A DNA stretch of 64,000 bases from Mycolicibacterium hodleri (lineage in GTDB: Bacteria > Actinomycetota > Actinomycetes > Mycobacteriales > Mycobacteriaceae), in contig NZ_JACKTL010000061.1 in the NCBI RefSeq assembly GCF_025822245.1, positions 1-64,000 of the forward strand, in the 5' to 3' direction. The position numbers and the translations under genes are program-made. Shown here in pieces: positions 1 to 8,341 of this stretch. Below the pieces are notes generated by a model, which saw only the letters and a program-made list of their open reading frames with translations, had not been told where the DNA came from and searched no databases. Position 1 is the stretch's first letter; each line of letters starts with the position of its first letter.

Positions 1-180
1 AACGTGGCCACCCATGGGGCCAACTGGGCCAACCTCTTCTCCGGGGCCGCGGCCGCGCCGGCCGCGGTGGCCTGCCGCGGCCGCGCCGGCCGCGGTGGCC
101 TGCCGCGGGGTGACGGGGCCGCCGCAGGCCGCCGCCAGGACCACCACGGAGACGAGCAGAACGTACCTGGCATGGCGCAT
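1..180 (-). CDS. Small lipoprotein, partial, probably frameshifted
   Basis: The reading frame starts at an ATG on the minus strand at 180 and runs off the window edge. The first 19 residues form a lipoprotein signal peptide: a basic start (MRHAR), a hydrophobic core and a lipobox LAAAC with the lipidated Cys at residue 19. After about residue 32 the frame becomes Gly/Arg-rich and loses high GC at third codon positions. A 28-bp tandem duplication (51-106) explains this. Removing one copy restores a frame with strong GC3 that reads APEKRLAQLAPWVAT. I infer a secreted lipoprotein disrupted by the duplication, or an assembly error. It is divergent from the PAC2 gene. Its function is unknown. Confidence 0.6.
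   Translation of the reverse strand, partial: MRHARYVLLVSVVVLAAACGGPVTPRQATAAGAAAAGHRGRRGRGPGEEVGPVGPMGGHV
51..106. repeat. 28-bp tandem direct repeat, two exact copies
   Basis: Copies at 51-78 and 79-106 are identical, GC-rich and begin GGCCGCGCCGGCCGCGG. The unit length is not a multiple of three, so the second copy shifts the frame of the minus-strand lipoprotein that it lies in. Confidence 0.9.
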
Positions 181-328
181 GATCACCCGATCTTGCCCGA
201 CGAATCCGGACGGGGCCGAGTTTGGCGGAATGGGTCCGCACCCACCGGGTGTTCCACCGATCAGTGGGGCCGCACTGGCGGGATCGGTGAAGTGCGGGAC
301 ACTAGAGGTCACGAGGAGGCGAGGCCGC

Positions 329-1312
329 ATGGCTGAACACCCAGAAAATCCGGGACAGCACTACCAACCAGAGCACACCGGCATCTACGAGCTGGAGTTC
401 CCCGCTCCCCAGTTGTCGTCCGAGGACGGCCGTGGACCGGTGATGATCCACGCGCTGGAGGGGTTCTCCGATGCCGGTCACGTGATCAAGATCGCCGCCG
501 CACACCTCAAGGACTCCCTCGACACCGAGCTGGTGGCCTCGTTCGCGATCGACGAGTTGCTGGATTACCGCTCCCGTCGCCCGCTCATGACGTTCAAGAC
601 CGACCACTTCACCCACTACGACGATCCCGAGCTGAACCTGTACGCGCTGCACGACAGCGTCGGCACGCCGTTTCTGCTCCTTGCGGGACTGGAGCCGGAT
701 CTTCGGTGGGAGCGGTTCATCACCGCCGTCCGATTGCTGGCCGAGCGCCTGGGCGTGCGTCAGGTCATCGGCCTGGGCACCATCCCCATGGCCGTGCCCC
801 ACACCCGTCCGATCACCATGACGGCGCACTCGGTCGACAAGGAACTGATCGCCGAGCACCAGCCGTGGGTGGGCGAGGTTCAGGTGCCGGCCAGCGTGTC
901 GAACCTGCTCGAATACCGGATGACCCAGCACGGTCACGACGCGGTGGGCTACACCGTCCACGTGCCGCACTACCTGGCGCAGACGGACTACCCCCCGGCG
1001 GCCGAGGCGCTCCTGGAACAGGTTGCCAAGACTGCGTCCCTGCGTCTGCCACTCGGCCAGCTCGCCGAGGCGGGCATGGAGGTCCACACCAAGATCAACG
1101 AACAGGTCTCGTCGAGCGAAGAGGTCGCCCAAGTGGTGACGGCGCTGGAGCGACAGTACGATGCTTTCGTTGCTGCCCAAGAGAACCGATCCTTGCTGGC
1201 GCGTGACGAGGACTTGCCGAGTGGCGACGAACTCGGCGCCGAATTCGAGAAGTTCCTCGCCGAGCAGTCCGGAGACGATTCCACGGGCGGGGACGGCGAC
1301 ACCAGGTCTTGA
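329..1312 (+). CDS. PAC2 family protein (Rv2714-like)
   Basis: This 327-residue protein matches the PAC2 (proteasome assembly chaperone 2-like) family found across actinobacteria, the Rv2714 type. Family features seen are the N-terminal MIHALEGFSDAGH segment, the DYRSRRP/DDP central region, and a GTIPMAVPHTRP segment. The C-terminal 40 residues are acidic and low in complexity. I chose the ATG at 329 because GAGGAG lies just upstream and because the open frame before it is only promoter-region DNA shared with the divergent lipoprotein. The biochemical role is not established, and nothing here shows a link to the proteasome. It begins a co-directional run with the hydrolase and PhzF genes. Confidence 0.88.
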   Translation: MAEHPENPGQHYQPEHTGIYELEFPAPQLSSEDGRGPVMIHALEGFSDAGHVIKIAAAHLKDSLDTELVASFAIDELLDYRSRRPLMTFKTDHFTHYDDPELNLYALHDSVGTPFLLLAGLEPDLRWERFITAVRLLAERLGVRQVIGLGTIPMAVPHTRPITMTAHSVDKELIAEHQPWVGEVQVPASVSNLLEYRMTQHGHDAVGYTVHVPHYLAQTDYPPAAEALLEQVAKTASLRLPLGQLAEAGMEVHTKINEQVSSSEEVAQVVTALERQYDAFVAAQENRSLLARDEDLPSGDELGAEFEKFLAEQSGDDSTGGDGDTRS

Positions 1313-1353
1313 TTGGCCGCCTGACCAGGGCCCCGACGACGGAGTTGGTGATC

Positions 1354-2376
1354 GTGACGGAGCGAAAGACCAATCTGCGACCGGTGCGCGAGCTGACGCC
1401 GACGCTGCACTACAAGACCATTCACGGCTATCGGCGCGCGTACCGCATCGCCGGTTCCGGTCCAGTCATCCTTCTCATCCACGGGATCGGCGACAACTCC
1501 ACCACGTGGAGCACGGTGCAGTCCAAGCTGGCGCAGAGGTTCACCGTGATCGCGCCGGACCTGTTGGGTCACGGCAAGTCCGACAAGCCGCGCGCCGACT
1601 ATTCGGTCGCGGCGTACGCCAACGGGATGCGCGACCTGCTCAGCGTTCTCGACGTCGAGCGGGTCACCGTGGTCGGTCACTCGCTCGGCGGCGGCGTCGC
1701 GATGCAGTTCGCCTACCAGTTCCCGCAATTGGTGGAACGGCTGATCCTGGTCGGGGCCGGCGGGGTGACCAAGGACGTCAACGTCGCGCTTCGCATCGCG
1801 TCGCTCCCCCTGGGTACCGAGGCGCTGGCACTGCTGCGCCTTCCGCTGGTACTGCCCGCCCTGCAGCTGGTCGGGCGGCTCGGCGGCTCGGTGCTCGGTT
1901 CGACCGGCGTCGGGCGCGACATTCCGGACATGCTGCGAATTCTCGCCGACCTGCCCGAGCCGACGGCGTCCTCCGCCTTCGCCAGGACGCTGCGCGCGGT
2001 GGTCGACTGGCGCGGACAGGTCGTCACGATGCTCGATCGATGTTATTTGACCGAATCCGTTCCCGTGCAGCTGATTTGGGGATCGCACGATTCGGTGATC
2101 CCGGTCAGCCACGCACGCATGGCCCACACCGCGATGCCCGGTGCCCAGCTCGAGGTCTTCGAGGGGTCCGGGCACTTTCCCTTCCACGACGACCCCGATC
2201 GCTTCGTCGAAATCGTCGAGAAGTTCATCGGGGCCACCGATCCCGCCGTCTACGACCAGGAGGCGCTGCGCGATCTGCTGCGCTCCGGGAGCAGCGAAGG
2301 CGGCCTCACCGGGTCGATCGACACCCGCGTCGCCGTGCTCGACGCGCTCGGCGCCGACGAACGCAGCGCTACCTGA
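1354..2376 (+). CDS. Alpha/beta hydrolase (Rv2715-like)
   Basis: This is an alpha/beta-hydrolase fold enzyme of 340 residues. It has the oxyanion-region HGIGDN motif near the N terminus, the nucleophile elbow GHSLGGG, a late acidic residue in WGSHDSVIP and the catalytic-type His in GSGHFPFHDDP. The substrate is unknown; epoxide hydrolase or esterase activity is possible. The frame is open from a TTG at 1309 that overlaps the PAC2 stop, but the GTG at 1354 gives the MTERK start typical of mycobacterial orthologues and has GGAG about 12 bases upstream. It is probably co-transcribed with the PAC2 gene. Confidence 0.85.
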   Translation: MTERKTNLRPVRELTPTLHYKTIHGYRRAYRIAGSGPVILLIHGIGDNSTTWSTVQSKLAQRFTVIAPDLLGHGKSDKPRADYSVAAYANGMRDLLSVLDVERVTVVGHSLGGGVAMQFAYQFPQLVERLILVGAGGVTKDVNVALRIASLPLGTEALALLRLPLVLPALQLVGRLGGSVLGSTGVGRDIPDMLRILADLPEPTASSAFARTLRAVVDWRGQVVTMLDRCYLTESVPVQLIWGSHDSVIPVSHARMAHTAMPGAQLEVFEGSGHFPFHDDPDRFVEIVEKFIGATDPAVYDQEALRDLLRSGSSEGGLTGSIDTRVAVLDALGADERSAT

Positions 2377-2409
2377 CCGTCCGCGACATCCGCCACGTAG
2401 CATCGGTTC

Positions 2410-3108
2410 ATGGCCTTGGACGTGACCGTGTTGCGGGTCTTCACCAACGCGGGCGGTGAGTACGGCAATCCCCTCGGCGTCGTCGACGCCAGCCTGGTGG
2501 CACCTGCGGACCGACAGCAGGTCGCCGCCGAATTGGGTTACAGCGAAACGATTTTCGTCGACTTGCCCGCTGCGGACACCCTGACGACGACCGCACACGT
2601 CTTCACCCCGACGGTGGAGTTGCCGTTCGCCGGGCACCCGACGGTGGGTGCGTCGTGGTGGTTGAAGAGCCACGGCACCCCGGTCAACACGCTCCAGGTG
2701 CCCGCCGGTGTCGTGCGCGTCGCCTACGAGGACCACGCCGACGGTGACTTCACCGTGATCACTGCGCGGGCGGACTGGGCACCGGACTTCTCGATCTACG
2801 AGATGGCCTCGGTCGACGACGTGCTCGCCGCCGATCCCGACGACTACCGCGACGCGGTCGAGCACTACGTCTGGGCCTGGATCGACGAGGCGGAGGGACG
2901 CATTCGCTCGCGAATGTTCGCCAGCGACCTCGGCATTCCAGAGGACGAGGCAACCGGCGCCGGCGCGGTCCGCATCACCGATCACCTCAGCCGCGACCTG
3001 ATCATCACCCAGGGCGTGGGTTCGGAGTTGCGCACGGGCTGGAGCGCGGACGGCTGGGTGACGGTGGCCGGCCGGGTCGTCGACGACGGCGTCCGACGAC
3101 TCGACTAA
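2410..3108 (+). CDS. PhzF family epimerase/isomerase-like protein
   Basis: This 232-residue protein belongs to the PhzF/diaminopimelate epimerase-fold family (Rv2716-like). Family features are the N-terminal VFTNAGGEYGNPLGVV segment, the SETIFVD strand, the FTPTVELPFAGHPTVG motif and a C-terminal EATGAGAVRI motif. PhzF proteins catalyse isomerisations of small metabolites, but the substrate of the mycobacterial branch is unknown. At about 230 residues it is shorter than classical PhzF (about 280). It is the last gene of the Rv2714-2716-like run and converges on nrdR with only 4 bases between them. The Rv2717c (nitrobindin-like) gene that follows in M. tuberculosis is absent here. Confidence 0.87.
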   Translation: MALDVTVLRVFTNAGGEYGNPLGVVDASLVAPADRQQVAAELGYSETIFVDLPAADTLTTTAHVFTPTVELPFAGHPTVGASWWLKSHGTPVNTLQVPAGVVRVAYEDHADGDFTVITARADWAPDFSIYEMASVDDVLAADPDDYRDAVEHYVWAWIDEAEGRIRSRMFASDLGIPEDEATGAGAVRITDHLSRDLIITQGVGSELRTGWSADGWVTVAGRVVDDGVRRLD

Positions 3109-3112
3109 GTGG

Positions 3113-3574
3113 TCAGGTCGACGCGACGCCGCGGTGGGCGCGTAGCGCCTCGATCTCGCGTTCGAAGTCGGCAGCCGACGAAAACGACCGGTACACCGAG
3201 GCGAATCGCAGATACGCCACCTCGTCGAGGTCGCGCAGTGGGCCGAGGATGGCCAGGCCCACTTCGTTGCTGGGGATCTCCGGGGAGCCAGCGGCCCGTA
3301 CGGCGTCCTCCACTTGCTGCGCCAACAGGTTCAAGGCGTCGTCGTCGACGTCGCGCCCCTGACAGGCGCGCCGCACGCCCTTGATGACCTTCTCGCGGCT
3401 GAACGGTTCGGTGACCCCGCTGCGCTTGACGACCGCGAGGACGGCGGTCTCCACCGTGGTGAACCGACGCCCGCACTCCGGGCACGACCGGCGGCGTCGA
3501 ATGGCCTGGCCCTCATCGGCTTCGCGCGAGTCCACGACCCTCGAGTCGGGGTTACGACAGAACGGACAGTGCAT
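3113..3574 (-). CDS. nrdR: Transcriptional repressor NrdR
   Basis: NrdR is the nucleotide-sensing repressor of ribonucleotide reductase genes. The 153-residue protein starts MHCPFC and has the N-terminal zinc ribbon (CPFC ... CPECGRRF), followed by the ATP-cone domain with VVKRSGVTEPFSREKVIKG and a conserved DLDEVAYLRFASVYR segment. Length and architecture are typical. The frame stays open far upstream, but the ATG at 3574 is the family start. In mycobacteria it sits beside the chiZ-like gene and lexA, as here. It probably controls nrd operons elsewhere in the genome. Confidence 0.95.
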   Translation of the reverse strand: MHCPFCRNPDSRVVDSREADEGQAIRRRRSCPECGRRFTTVETAVLAVVKRSGVTEPFSREKVIKGVRRACQGRDVDDDALNLLAQQVEDAVRAAGSPEIPSNEVGLAILGPLRDLDEVAYLRFASVYRSFSSAADFEREIEALRAHRGVAST

Positions 3575-3660
3575 CTCCGCTCCTTCGCCGCACGTACCTA
3601 CTCCGGTCGCATACGAGCGTACCGTTGCACGGCAGCGAGTTTGACGGCGCATGCCGTGGA

Positions 3661-4116
3661 TCACCCAACCGGCGCGATGAGCGTCTGGCCGGCGTCGACC
3701 GCCGCCGTCTTCAACTCGTTCAGGTCGCGGATCTCGTCGACGACCGCCCCCACCGAGGCGTCGGGGGCGATCCGTTGGGCCAATTGCTCCAGCGATTCGC
3801 CGGCCTGCACCTGCACCACGGCCAGCCGGGGCGGCGTGGTGGCGGGCGACTCCGGGGACGCCATCTCCGCGATCAACCCGAGCCATACCGTGATGCCCGC
3901 GGCGACGAGCGCCAGGACGACGGTCGCAAACGGCGTCACCTTCTTGCGACGGTTGGAGGCCCGCGACATCAGGACGCCGGTGCGGCGGTAGTGCAGCGGC
4001 GCACCCGCCGGCCGGTGGGGTTGCGGACCACGTCGCGCACCGGCCGCCGTCCGCCGCACCGGCCGCATGGGCCGCACGACGAGGTCGGTGGGGTCTTCTC
4101 GGGTGATGATCGTCAT
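3661..4116 (-). CDS. chiZ: LysM membrane protein, ChiZ-like (Rv2719c type)
   Basis: This 151-residue protein has a basic, Pro-rich cytoplasmic N terminus (about residues 1-60), one membrane segment at about 62-86 and a C-terminal LysM-type domain at about 99-150 (VVQVQAGESLEQLAQRI). The gene lies divergent from lexA, as does Rv2719c (ChiZ), which is reported as a DNA-damage-induced envelope protein that affects cell division. Several LexA-type boxes stand just upstream, so I infer SOS control. The name follows from synteny and architecture. A hydrolase active site cannot be seen here; the LysM domain suggests peptidoglycan binding. Confidence 0.8.
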   Translation of the reverse strand: MTIITREDPTDLVVRPMRPVRRTAAGARRGPQPHRPAGAPLHYRRTGVLMSRASNRRKKVTPFATVVLALVAAGITVWLGLIAEMASPESPATTPPRLAVVQVQAGESLEQLAQRIAPDASVGAVVDEIRDLNELKTAAVDAGQTLIAPVG

Positions 4117-4143
4117 CTCGCGGGCCTTTCCAGTGGGGTCGAT

Positions 4144-4159
4144 TCGCTCTTGTGTTCGA
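4144..4159. promoter_or_regulatory. Imperfect LexA (SOS) box 1
   Basis: TCGCTCTTGTGTTCGA lies 28 bases upstream of the chiZ-like start. One half-site (GTTCGA) is perfect; the other is degenerate (TCGCTC). The mycobacterial SOS consensus is TCGAAC-N4-GTTCGA. Confidence 0.5.
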
Positions 4160-4166
4160 ATACTAA

Positions 4167-4182
4167 TCGCTCAGGTGTTCGA
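4167..4182. promoter_or_regulatory. Imperfect LexA (SOS) box 2
   Basis: TCGCTCAGGTGTTCGA has the same half-degenerate design as box 1 and lies 23 bases from it, about two helical turns away. Confidence 0.5.
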
Positions 4183-4186
4183 TGAC

Positions 4187-4202
4187 TAGAACACGTGATC
4201 GA
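4187..4202. promoter_or_regulatory. Imperfect LexA (SOS) box 3
   Basis: TAGAACACGTGATCGA matches the SOS consensus except for one base in each half-site. It starts only 20 bases after the start of box 2, so LexA dimers here could contact each other. Confidence 0.5.
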
Positions 4203-4257
4203 ACTGTTGCAAACGCTAGCGGCACCCACCGACACGTCGCCCCGTCCGCGACACGCG

Positions 4258-4273
4258 TCGAACACATGTTTGA
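4258..4273. promoter_or_regulatory. LexA (SOS) box before lexA
   Basis: TCGAACACATGTTTGA is the strongest box in this gap and matches the sequence known upstream of lexA in M. tuberculosis. It lies 32 bases upstream of the lexA ATG and fits autorepression. Confidence 0.85.
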
Positions 4274-4305
4274 TTCCGAGTCCGAGGAGGACTACATTCG
4301 GCGCC

Positions 4306-4974
4306 ATGAGCGAGAGCAACGACACGGTTCTGACCGAACGTCAGCGCACCATCCTGGAGGTCATCCGGAGTTCGGTGATGACCCGCGGATATCCGCCCAG
4401 CATCCGCGAGATCGGTGACGCCGTCGGTCTGACCTCGACCTCGTCGGTCGCCCACCAGCTCCGCACGCTCGAACGCAAGGGCTACCTGCGCCGGGACGCC
4501 AACCGCCCGCGCGCGGTCGACGTCCGCGCGGTGGACGATCCGTCGCGGCTCCCGGCCCCAACCGTCACCACCGACGTCGCCGGGTCCGACGCGCTCCCCG
4601 TCCCGACCTTCGTCCCCGTCCTGGGCCGCATCGCCGCCGGCGGGCCGATCCTGGCCGAGGAGGCGGTCGAAGACGTCTTCCCGCTGCCGAAGGAACTCGT
4701 CGGAGAGGGTGCGCTGTTCCTGCTGAAGGTGGTCGGCGAGTCGATGGTCGACGCCGCGATCTGCGACGGCGACTGGGTCGTGATCCGGCAGCAGAACGTC
4801 GCCGACAACGGCGACATCGTGGCCGCCATGATCGACGGCGAAGCGACCGTGAAGACCTTCAAGCGCACCGGCGGCCAGGTGTGGCTGATGCCGCACAACC
4901 CCGCCTTCGATCCGATCCCGGGCAACGACGCAGCCATCCTCGGCAAGGTCGTCACCGTGATCCGCAAGATCTAG
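4306..4974 (+). CDS. lexA: LexA repressor (SOS regulator)
   Basis: LexA represses the SOS regulon and cleaves itself when stimulated by RecA. This 222-residue protein has an N-terminal winged helix (about residues 10-65, with YPPSIREIGDAVGLTSTSSV as recognition region) and a C-terminal S24 peptidase domain. The cleavage bond is Ala111-Gly112 (RIAAGG), the nucleophile is Ser146 (GESMVD) and the general base is Lys183 (TVKTF). I chose the ATG at 4306 because earlier in-frame starts would place coding sequence over the LexA box. GAGGAGG stands 15 bases upstream, a little far. recA and recX of the same regulon lie 19 kb away. Confidence 0.96.
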   Translation: MSESNDTVLTERQRTILEVIRSSVMTRGYPPSIREIGDAVGLTSTSSVAHQLRTLERKGYLRRDANRPRAVDVRAVDDPSRLPAPTVTTDVAGSDALPVPTFVPVLGRIAAGGPILAEEAVEDVFPLPKELVGEGALFLLKVVGESMVDAAICDGDWVVIRQQNVADNGDIVAAMIDGEATVKTFKRTGGQVWLMPHNPAFDPIPGNDAAILGKVVTVIRKI

Positions 4975-4990
4975 AGCCCGGGACCCTCCG

Positions 4991-6979
4991 CTAGCCCTTC
5001 GCGAAGCCGTTCGTCAGCGCGAATTCCTCACTGGCGAACCAGATTTCGGGTTGGACGTCGTCGTAGCCACCGCTGTCGGGCGTCCAGTACAGCCCCGTCT
5101 TGGTGTCGGCCTTGATCGGATAACCGTTGGGGGCGTCTCGGCCTCCGCCGCTGGCGAGCCGCAGCGACGGCTCGGCCACCACGGGTTCCTCGAAGTGGAT
5201 GGCCGCATGCCGCCCGCTGGGTGGCCCACTGTCGAATTCCGGCTCGACCTGCGGCACCACCGGCTCGTCGACGACGGGGGCGGAGGTGGGCACCGGATCG
5301 ACCGCGACGACGGGCTCGGCCGTCGTGACGGGATCCGGATCGTCGAGGTCGGAGAACCAGGGCGCCTCCGGTTCATCCTCGGCGGCCGTGACGACGGGCG
5401 TCGGCGCGGTGTCGATGGCGTCCTGATCGGCGGAGAGATCGGCCACGAAACCGTCGGGCCCGTCGGCATCCGGCCTTGATGCGCGGTCACCGCGCTCGTC
5501 GCCGGGCATCGCCCACGTGCTGCGTCCCTCACCAAAATCGCCCACGGGAATCGGCCCGGAGTGCTCGTCCCGATCATCGTCGTCGTAATCGTCGTCGTCG
5601 AACTCGTCCAGGGGGGCACGGTCGTGTCGGCGTCGGTTCAACACCACTGCCGCCGTCACCACCCCGACGAGGACCAGGACGGGCACGATGCCCAGCAGCC
5701 ACCACGGGCTGGGACGGAACCACTGAGATCCGCCGTCGGAACCCGCGGCCGTGGCCGCGGGCGCCTCCGGCGACTTGGCACCCGGCACCTCCAGCCCCTT
5801 CAGCTGGGACTGCAGGCTGGCCGGCTCGGTGGTGAATTCGTTGGTCGACTTGTTCCACGAAATCGCGCCGCCGCTGAACTTCTGGGTGACGACGTCGCCG
5901 TCGGCGGTCTGGTCGGCCGTGGGCGCGCCGAGCTGGCCGGTCGCGCCGCCGAGCTTGGTCCAGGCGGCGTTCATCGCCCCGCGCACGATCACGGCACCGA
6001 AGTCGGGCGTCCAGAAGATGACCGGCTTGTCGTCGGCCGCGAAGCCGGCAACCTTGCTCATCGGCGCGAGGCCACCGTCGGCCTCGTCGCCGGTGGGGAA
6101 TCCGAGGTCGCCCTGGGGCCCGCCGACGCTCTCGTACTTGGCCAGCACCTGGCCGGTCAGGACGTTGGCGCCCGTCGCCGGGCTGTAGAAGATCTTGCCG
6201 CCGGCGTAGTTCTGTCCAGCGCCGTCGGACCCGATGGCGTACTGCCCACCGTCGGGAGCACCCAGGGGCCCCAGCGGCCCACCCGCGGCACGGCGCGCCG
6301 CGGCGATGGCCGTCGTCACGTCGCCGGGGATCTCGAGTCCGGCGAGCTGGTCGGCCAGCTCCGGCGGGGTCGTCGTGAACGCGTTCGACTTGCGATTCCA
6401 CGTGATCTCGCCACCGGTGAAGGTCTGGCTGACGTCGTCACCGCTGTACGCCTCGTCGTCGGTGGGGACGCCGAGTACCCCCGCCGACCCGCCGAGCTTG
6501 TCCCACGCGGCGTTGACGGCGCCCCGGACCACTCGAGCGCCCGTGTCAGGGGTCCAGAAGATCACCGGTCGATCGGCGGCGCTGAAGGTCGTGTTGCGGC
6601 TGCCGGGCGCCTTGCCGTCACCCTCGTCGATGGTCGGGAAACCGAGGTCGCCGTCGGCAGGGCCCCCCAACGACTGGTATTCGTCGAGGATCGCCCCGGT
6701 CATGGCGTGCGCGCCGGTGTCGGGGGTGAAGAAGATCTTGCCGCCGGCGAAGTTCTGGCCGAAGCCGGCTCCGATCGGATAGACCCCGCCGTCCTTGATG
6801 CCGAGCGGTCCGGTGGGTCCGCCACCGGCGTCCCAGGCTTGCGTGATGGCGGCGTCGGCGTCGGCGTCCGGCGTGGCCGCCGCGAGGGGTGCGACGAGCA
6901 GGACGGCAGCCGCCACCGCGATGACGACGACGCCTGCGCGCCCGATCGTCCTGCTGAGCCGGGTTCCAAGCCCCGTCAT
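4991..6979 (-). CDS. LGFP-repeat membrane protein with sunset-type C terminus
   Basis: This 662-residue protein (Rv2721c-like position) has an N-terminal signal peptide (about residues 1-36, cleavage near AAATP). Repeated LGFP modules follow over about residues 45-385 (DGDLGFPTIDEGD, GVLGVPTDDE, GPLGAPDGG, QGDLGFPTGDE, GQLGAPTADQ). A membrane segment at about 425-448 precedes a long acidic tail. The last 45 residues (PIKADTKTGLYWTPDSGGYDD...WFASEEFALTNGF) resemble the sunset domain of some actinobacterial membrane proteins. LGFP repeats are thought to bind the cell wall; the tail would be cytoplasmic. Function is unknown. It converges on lexA with a 16-base gap. Confidence 0.82.
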   Translation of the reverse strand: MTGLGTRLSRTIGRAGVVVIAVAAAVLLVAPLAAATPDADADAAITQAWDAGGGPTGPLGIKDGGVYPIGAGFGQNFAGGKIFFTPDTGAHAMTGAILDEYQSLGGPADGDLGFPTIDEGDGKAPGSRNTTFSAADRPVIFWTPDTGARVVRGAVNAAWDKLGGSAGVLGVPTDDEAYSGDDVSQTFTGGEITWNRKSNAFTTTPPELADQLAGLEIPGDVTTAIAAARRAAGGPLGPLGAPDGGQYAIGSDGAGQNYAGGKIFYSPATGANVLTGQVLAKYESVGGPQGDLGFPTGDEADGGLAPMSKVAGFAADDKPVIFWTPDFGAVIVRGAMNAAWTKLGGATGQLGAPTADQTADGDVVTQKFSGGAISWNKSTNEFTTEPASLQSQLKGLEVPGAKSPEAPAATAAGSDGGSQWFRPSPWWLLGIVPVLVLVGVVTAAVVLNRRRHDRAPLDEFDDDDYDDDDRDEHSGPIPVGDFGEGRSTWAMPGDERGDRASRPDADGPDGFVADLSADQDAIDTAPTPVVTAAEDEPEAPWFSDLDDPDPVTTAEPVVAVDPVPTSAPVVDEPVVPQVEPEFDSGPPSGRHAAIHFEEPVVAEPSLRLASGGGRDAPNGYPIKADTKTGLYWTPDSGGYDDVQPEIWFASEEFALTNGFAKG

Positions 6980-7129
6980 GACGTGTCCTCCCCAACGAGC
7001 TCCGCCGGACTCCCGTGAGTTCCGCGTGCGTCAACTTTGCGTTAGTCGACGTCCATCTTGAGGGATATCCAACCCGTCCGGGAATGTGTCGCGCCAACGG
7101 GCTGGTCGAACACGACCAGGGAAAGTTAG

Positions 7130-8290
7130 CTAGACGCCCAGGCTACGACCGATGATCTCCTTCATGATCTCCGTCGTCCCGCCGTAGATCGTCTGGATGC
7201 GGGCGTCGAGGAATGCCCTGGCGACGGGGTATTCACGCATGTAGCCGTAGCCGCCGTGCAGCTGTAGACAACGGTCGTTGAGCCGCACTTGAGCCTCGGT
7301 GGCGTACCACTTCGCCATGGCGGCCTGTTCGACGGTCAGCTTCTCCTCGAGGTGCAATCTCACGAAGTCGTCGACCATGATGCGCACCACCGTGGCTTCG
7401 GTCGCCAGCTCCGCGAGCAGGAAGCGGCTGTTCTGGAAGCTGCCGATGGGCTTGCCGAACGCCTTGCGGTCCTTGGTGTACTGCAACGTCTGGTCGAGCA
7501 CGGCCTCCATGCCGGCGGCGGCCATGACCGCGATGCTGATGCGCTCCTGGGGAAGGTTCTGCATCAGGTAGACGAAGCCGGACCCCTCCTCACCAAGGAG
7601 GTTCTCGGCGGGCACGTGCACGTCGGTGAACGACAACTCGGCGGTGTCCTGGGCGTCGAGGCCGATCTTGTCGAGGTGGCGTCCCCGTTCGAAGCCCGCC
7701 ATCCCGCGCTCGACGACCAGCAGCGAGAAGCCCAGCGCGCCCTTCTCCGGGTCGGTGCACGCGACGACGATCACCAGATCGGCGTTGACGCCGTTGGTGA
7801 TGAAGGTCTTCGAGCCGTTGAGCACCCAGCTGCCGTCCTCCTGCTTGACGGCGCGGGTCTTGATGCCCTGTAGGTCGCTGCCGGTGCCCGGCTCGGTCAT
7901 GGCGATCGCCGTGATGTAGTCGCCGGAGCAGAAGCCGGGCAGCCACCGCTGCTTTTGTTCCTCGGTGGTCAGGCGCAGGAAGTAGGGCGCCATGACGTCG
8001 TTCTGCAGGGGGAACCCCAGTCCGCTGTAGCGACCGGCGGAGGTCTCCTCGGTGATGACGACGTTGTAGCGGAAGTCGTCGTTGCCGCCGCCGCCGTATT
8101 CCTCGGGCACGGCCATGCCGAGGAAGCCCTGCTTGCCGGCTTCGAGCCATACCTGCCGGTCGACGATCTTGTTCTTCTCCCACTCGTCGTGGAAGGGAGC
8201 GACGTGGCGCTCCAGGAACGCGCGGTAGGACTCGCGAAACAGGTCGTGCTCTGGCTCGAACAGCGTGCGGTCGTACTTGACGGCGCCCAT
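7130..8290 (-). CDS. fadE20: Acyl-CoA dehydrogenase FadE20
   Basis: This FAD enzyme introduces the 2,3 double bond into acyl-CoA. The 386-residue protein has the full fold: an N-terminal helical domain, the middle beta domain with ITAIAMTEPGTGSDLQG, and the C-terminal helices with LQLHGGYGYMREYPVAR and the YGGTTEIMKEIIGRS end. The length equals that of M. tuberculosis FadE20. The ATG at 8290 has a GGAGGTC ribosome site directly upstream; the longer open frame is promoter DNA. The physiological acyl substrate is unknown. It is divergent from the BisC-type gene, and an inverted repeat at 8342-8355 may be its operator. Confidence 0.9.
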   Translation of the reverse strand: MGAVKYDRTLFEPEHDLFRESYRAFLERHVAPFHDEWEKNKIVDRQVWLEAGKQGFLGMAVPEEYGGGGNDDFRYNVVITEETSAGRYSGLGFPLQNDVMAPYFLRLTTEEQKQRWLPGFCSGDYITAIAMTEPGTGSDLQGIKTRAVKQEDGSWVLNGSKTFITNGVNADLVIVVACTDPEKGALGFSLLVVERGMAGFERGRHLDKIGLDAQDTAELSFTDVHVPAENLLGEEGSGFVYLMQNLPQERISIAVMAAAGMEAVLDQTLQYTKDRKAFGKPIGSFQNSRFLLAELATEATVVRIMVDDFVRLHLEEKLTVEQAAMAKWYATEAQVRLNDRCLQLHGGYGYMREYPVARAFLDARIQTIYGGTTEIMKEIIGRSLGV

Positions 8291-8341
8291 GGATGACCTC
8301 CGGATCGGCGAAGCGGGATTTGCCTTCGACGATATACCACC

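Noticed and set aside
1309..1353. TTG start of the Rv2715-like hydrolase that overlaps the PAC2 stop
   Set aside because: The overlap is attractive, but the GTG at 1354 gives the usual mycobacterial N terminus. The TTG remains possible.
988..2985. 665-codon open frame on the minus strand opposite the PAC2, hydrolase and PhzF genes
   Set aside because: It is antisense to three recognisable genes and has His/Arg/Gly-rich composition typical of shadow frames in high-GC DNA. No family motif is visible.
4195..4305. Longer LexA reading frame starting at GTG 4195
   Set aside because: The added 37 residues would lie across the LexA box and are not part of the LexA family.
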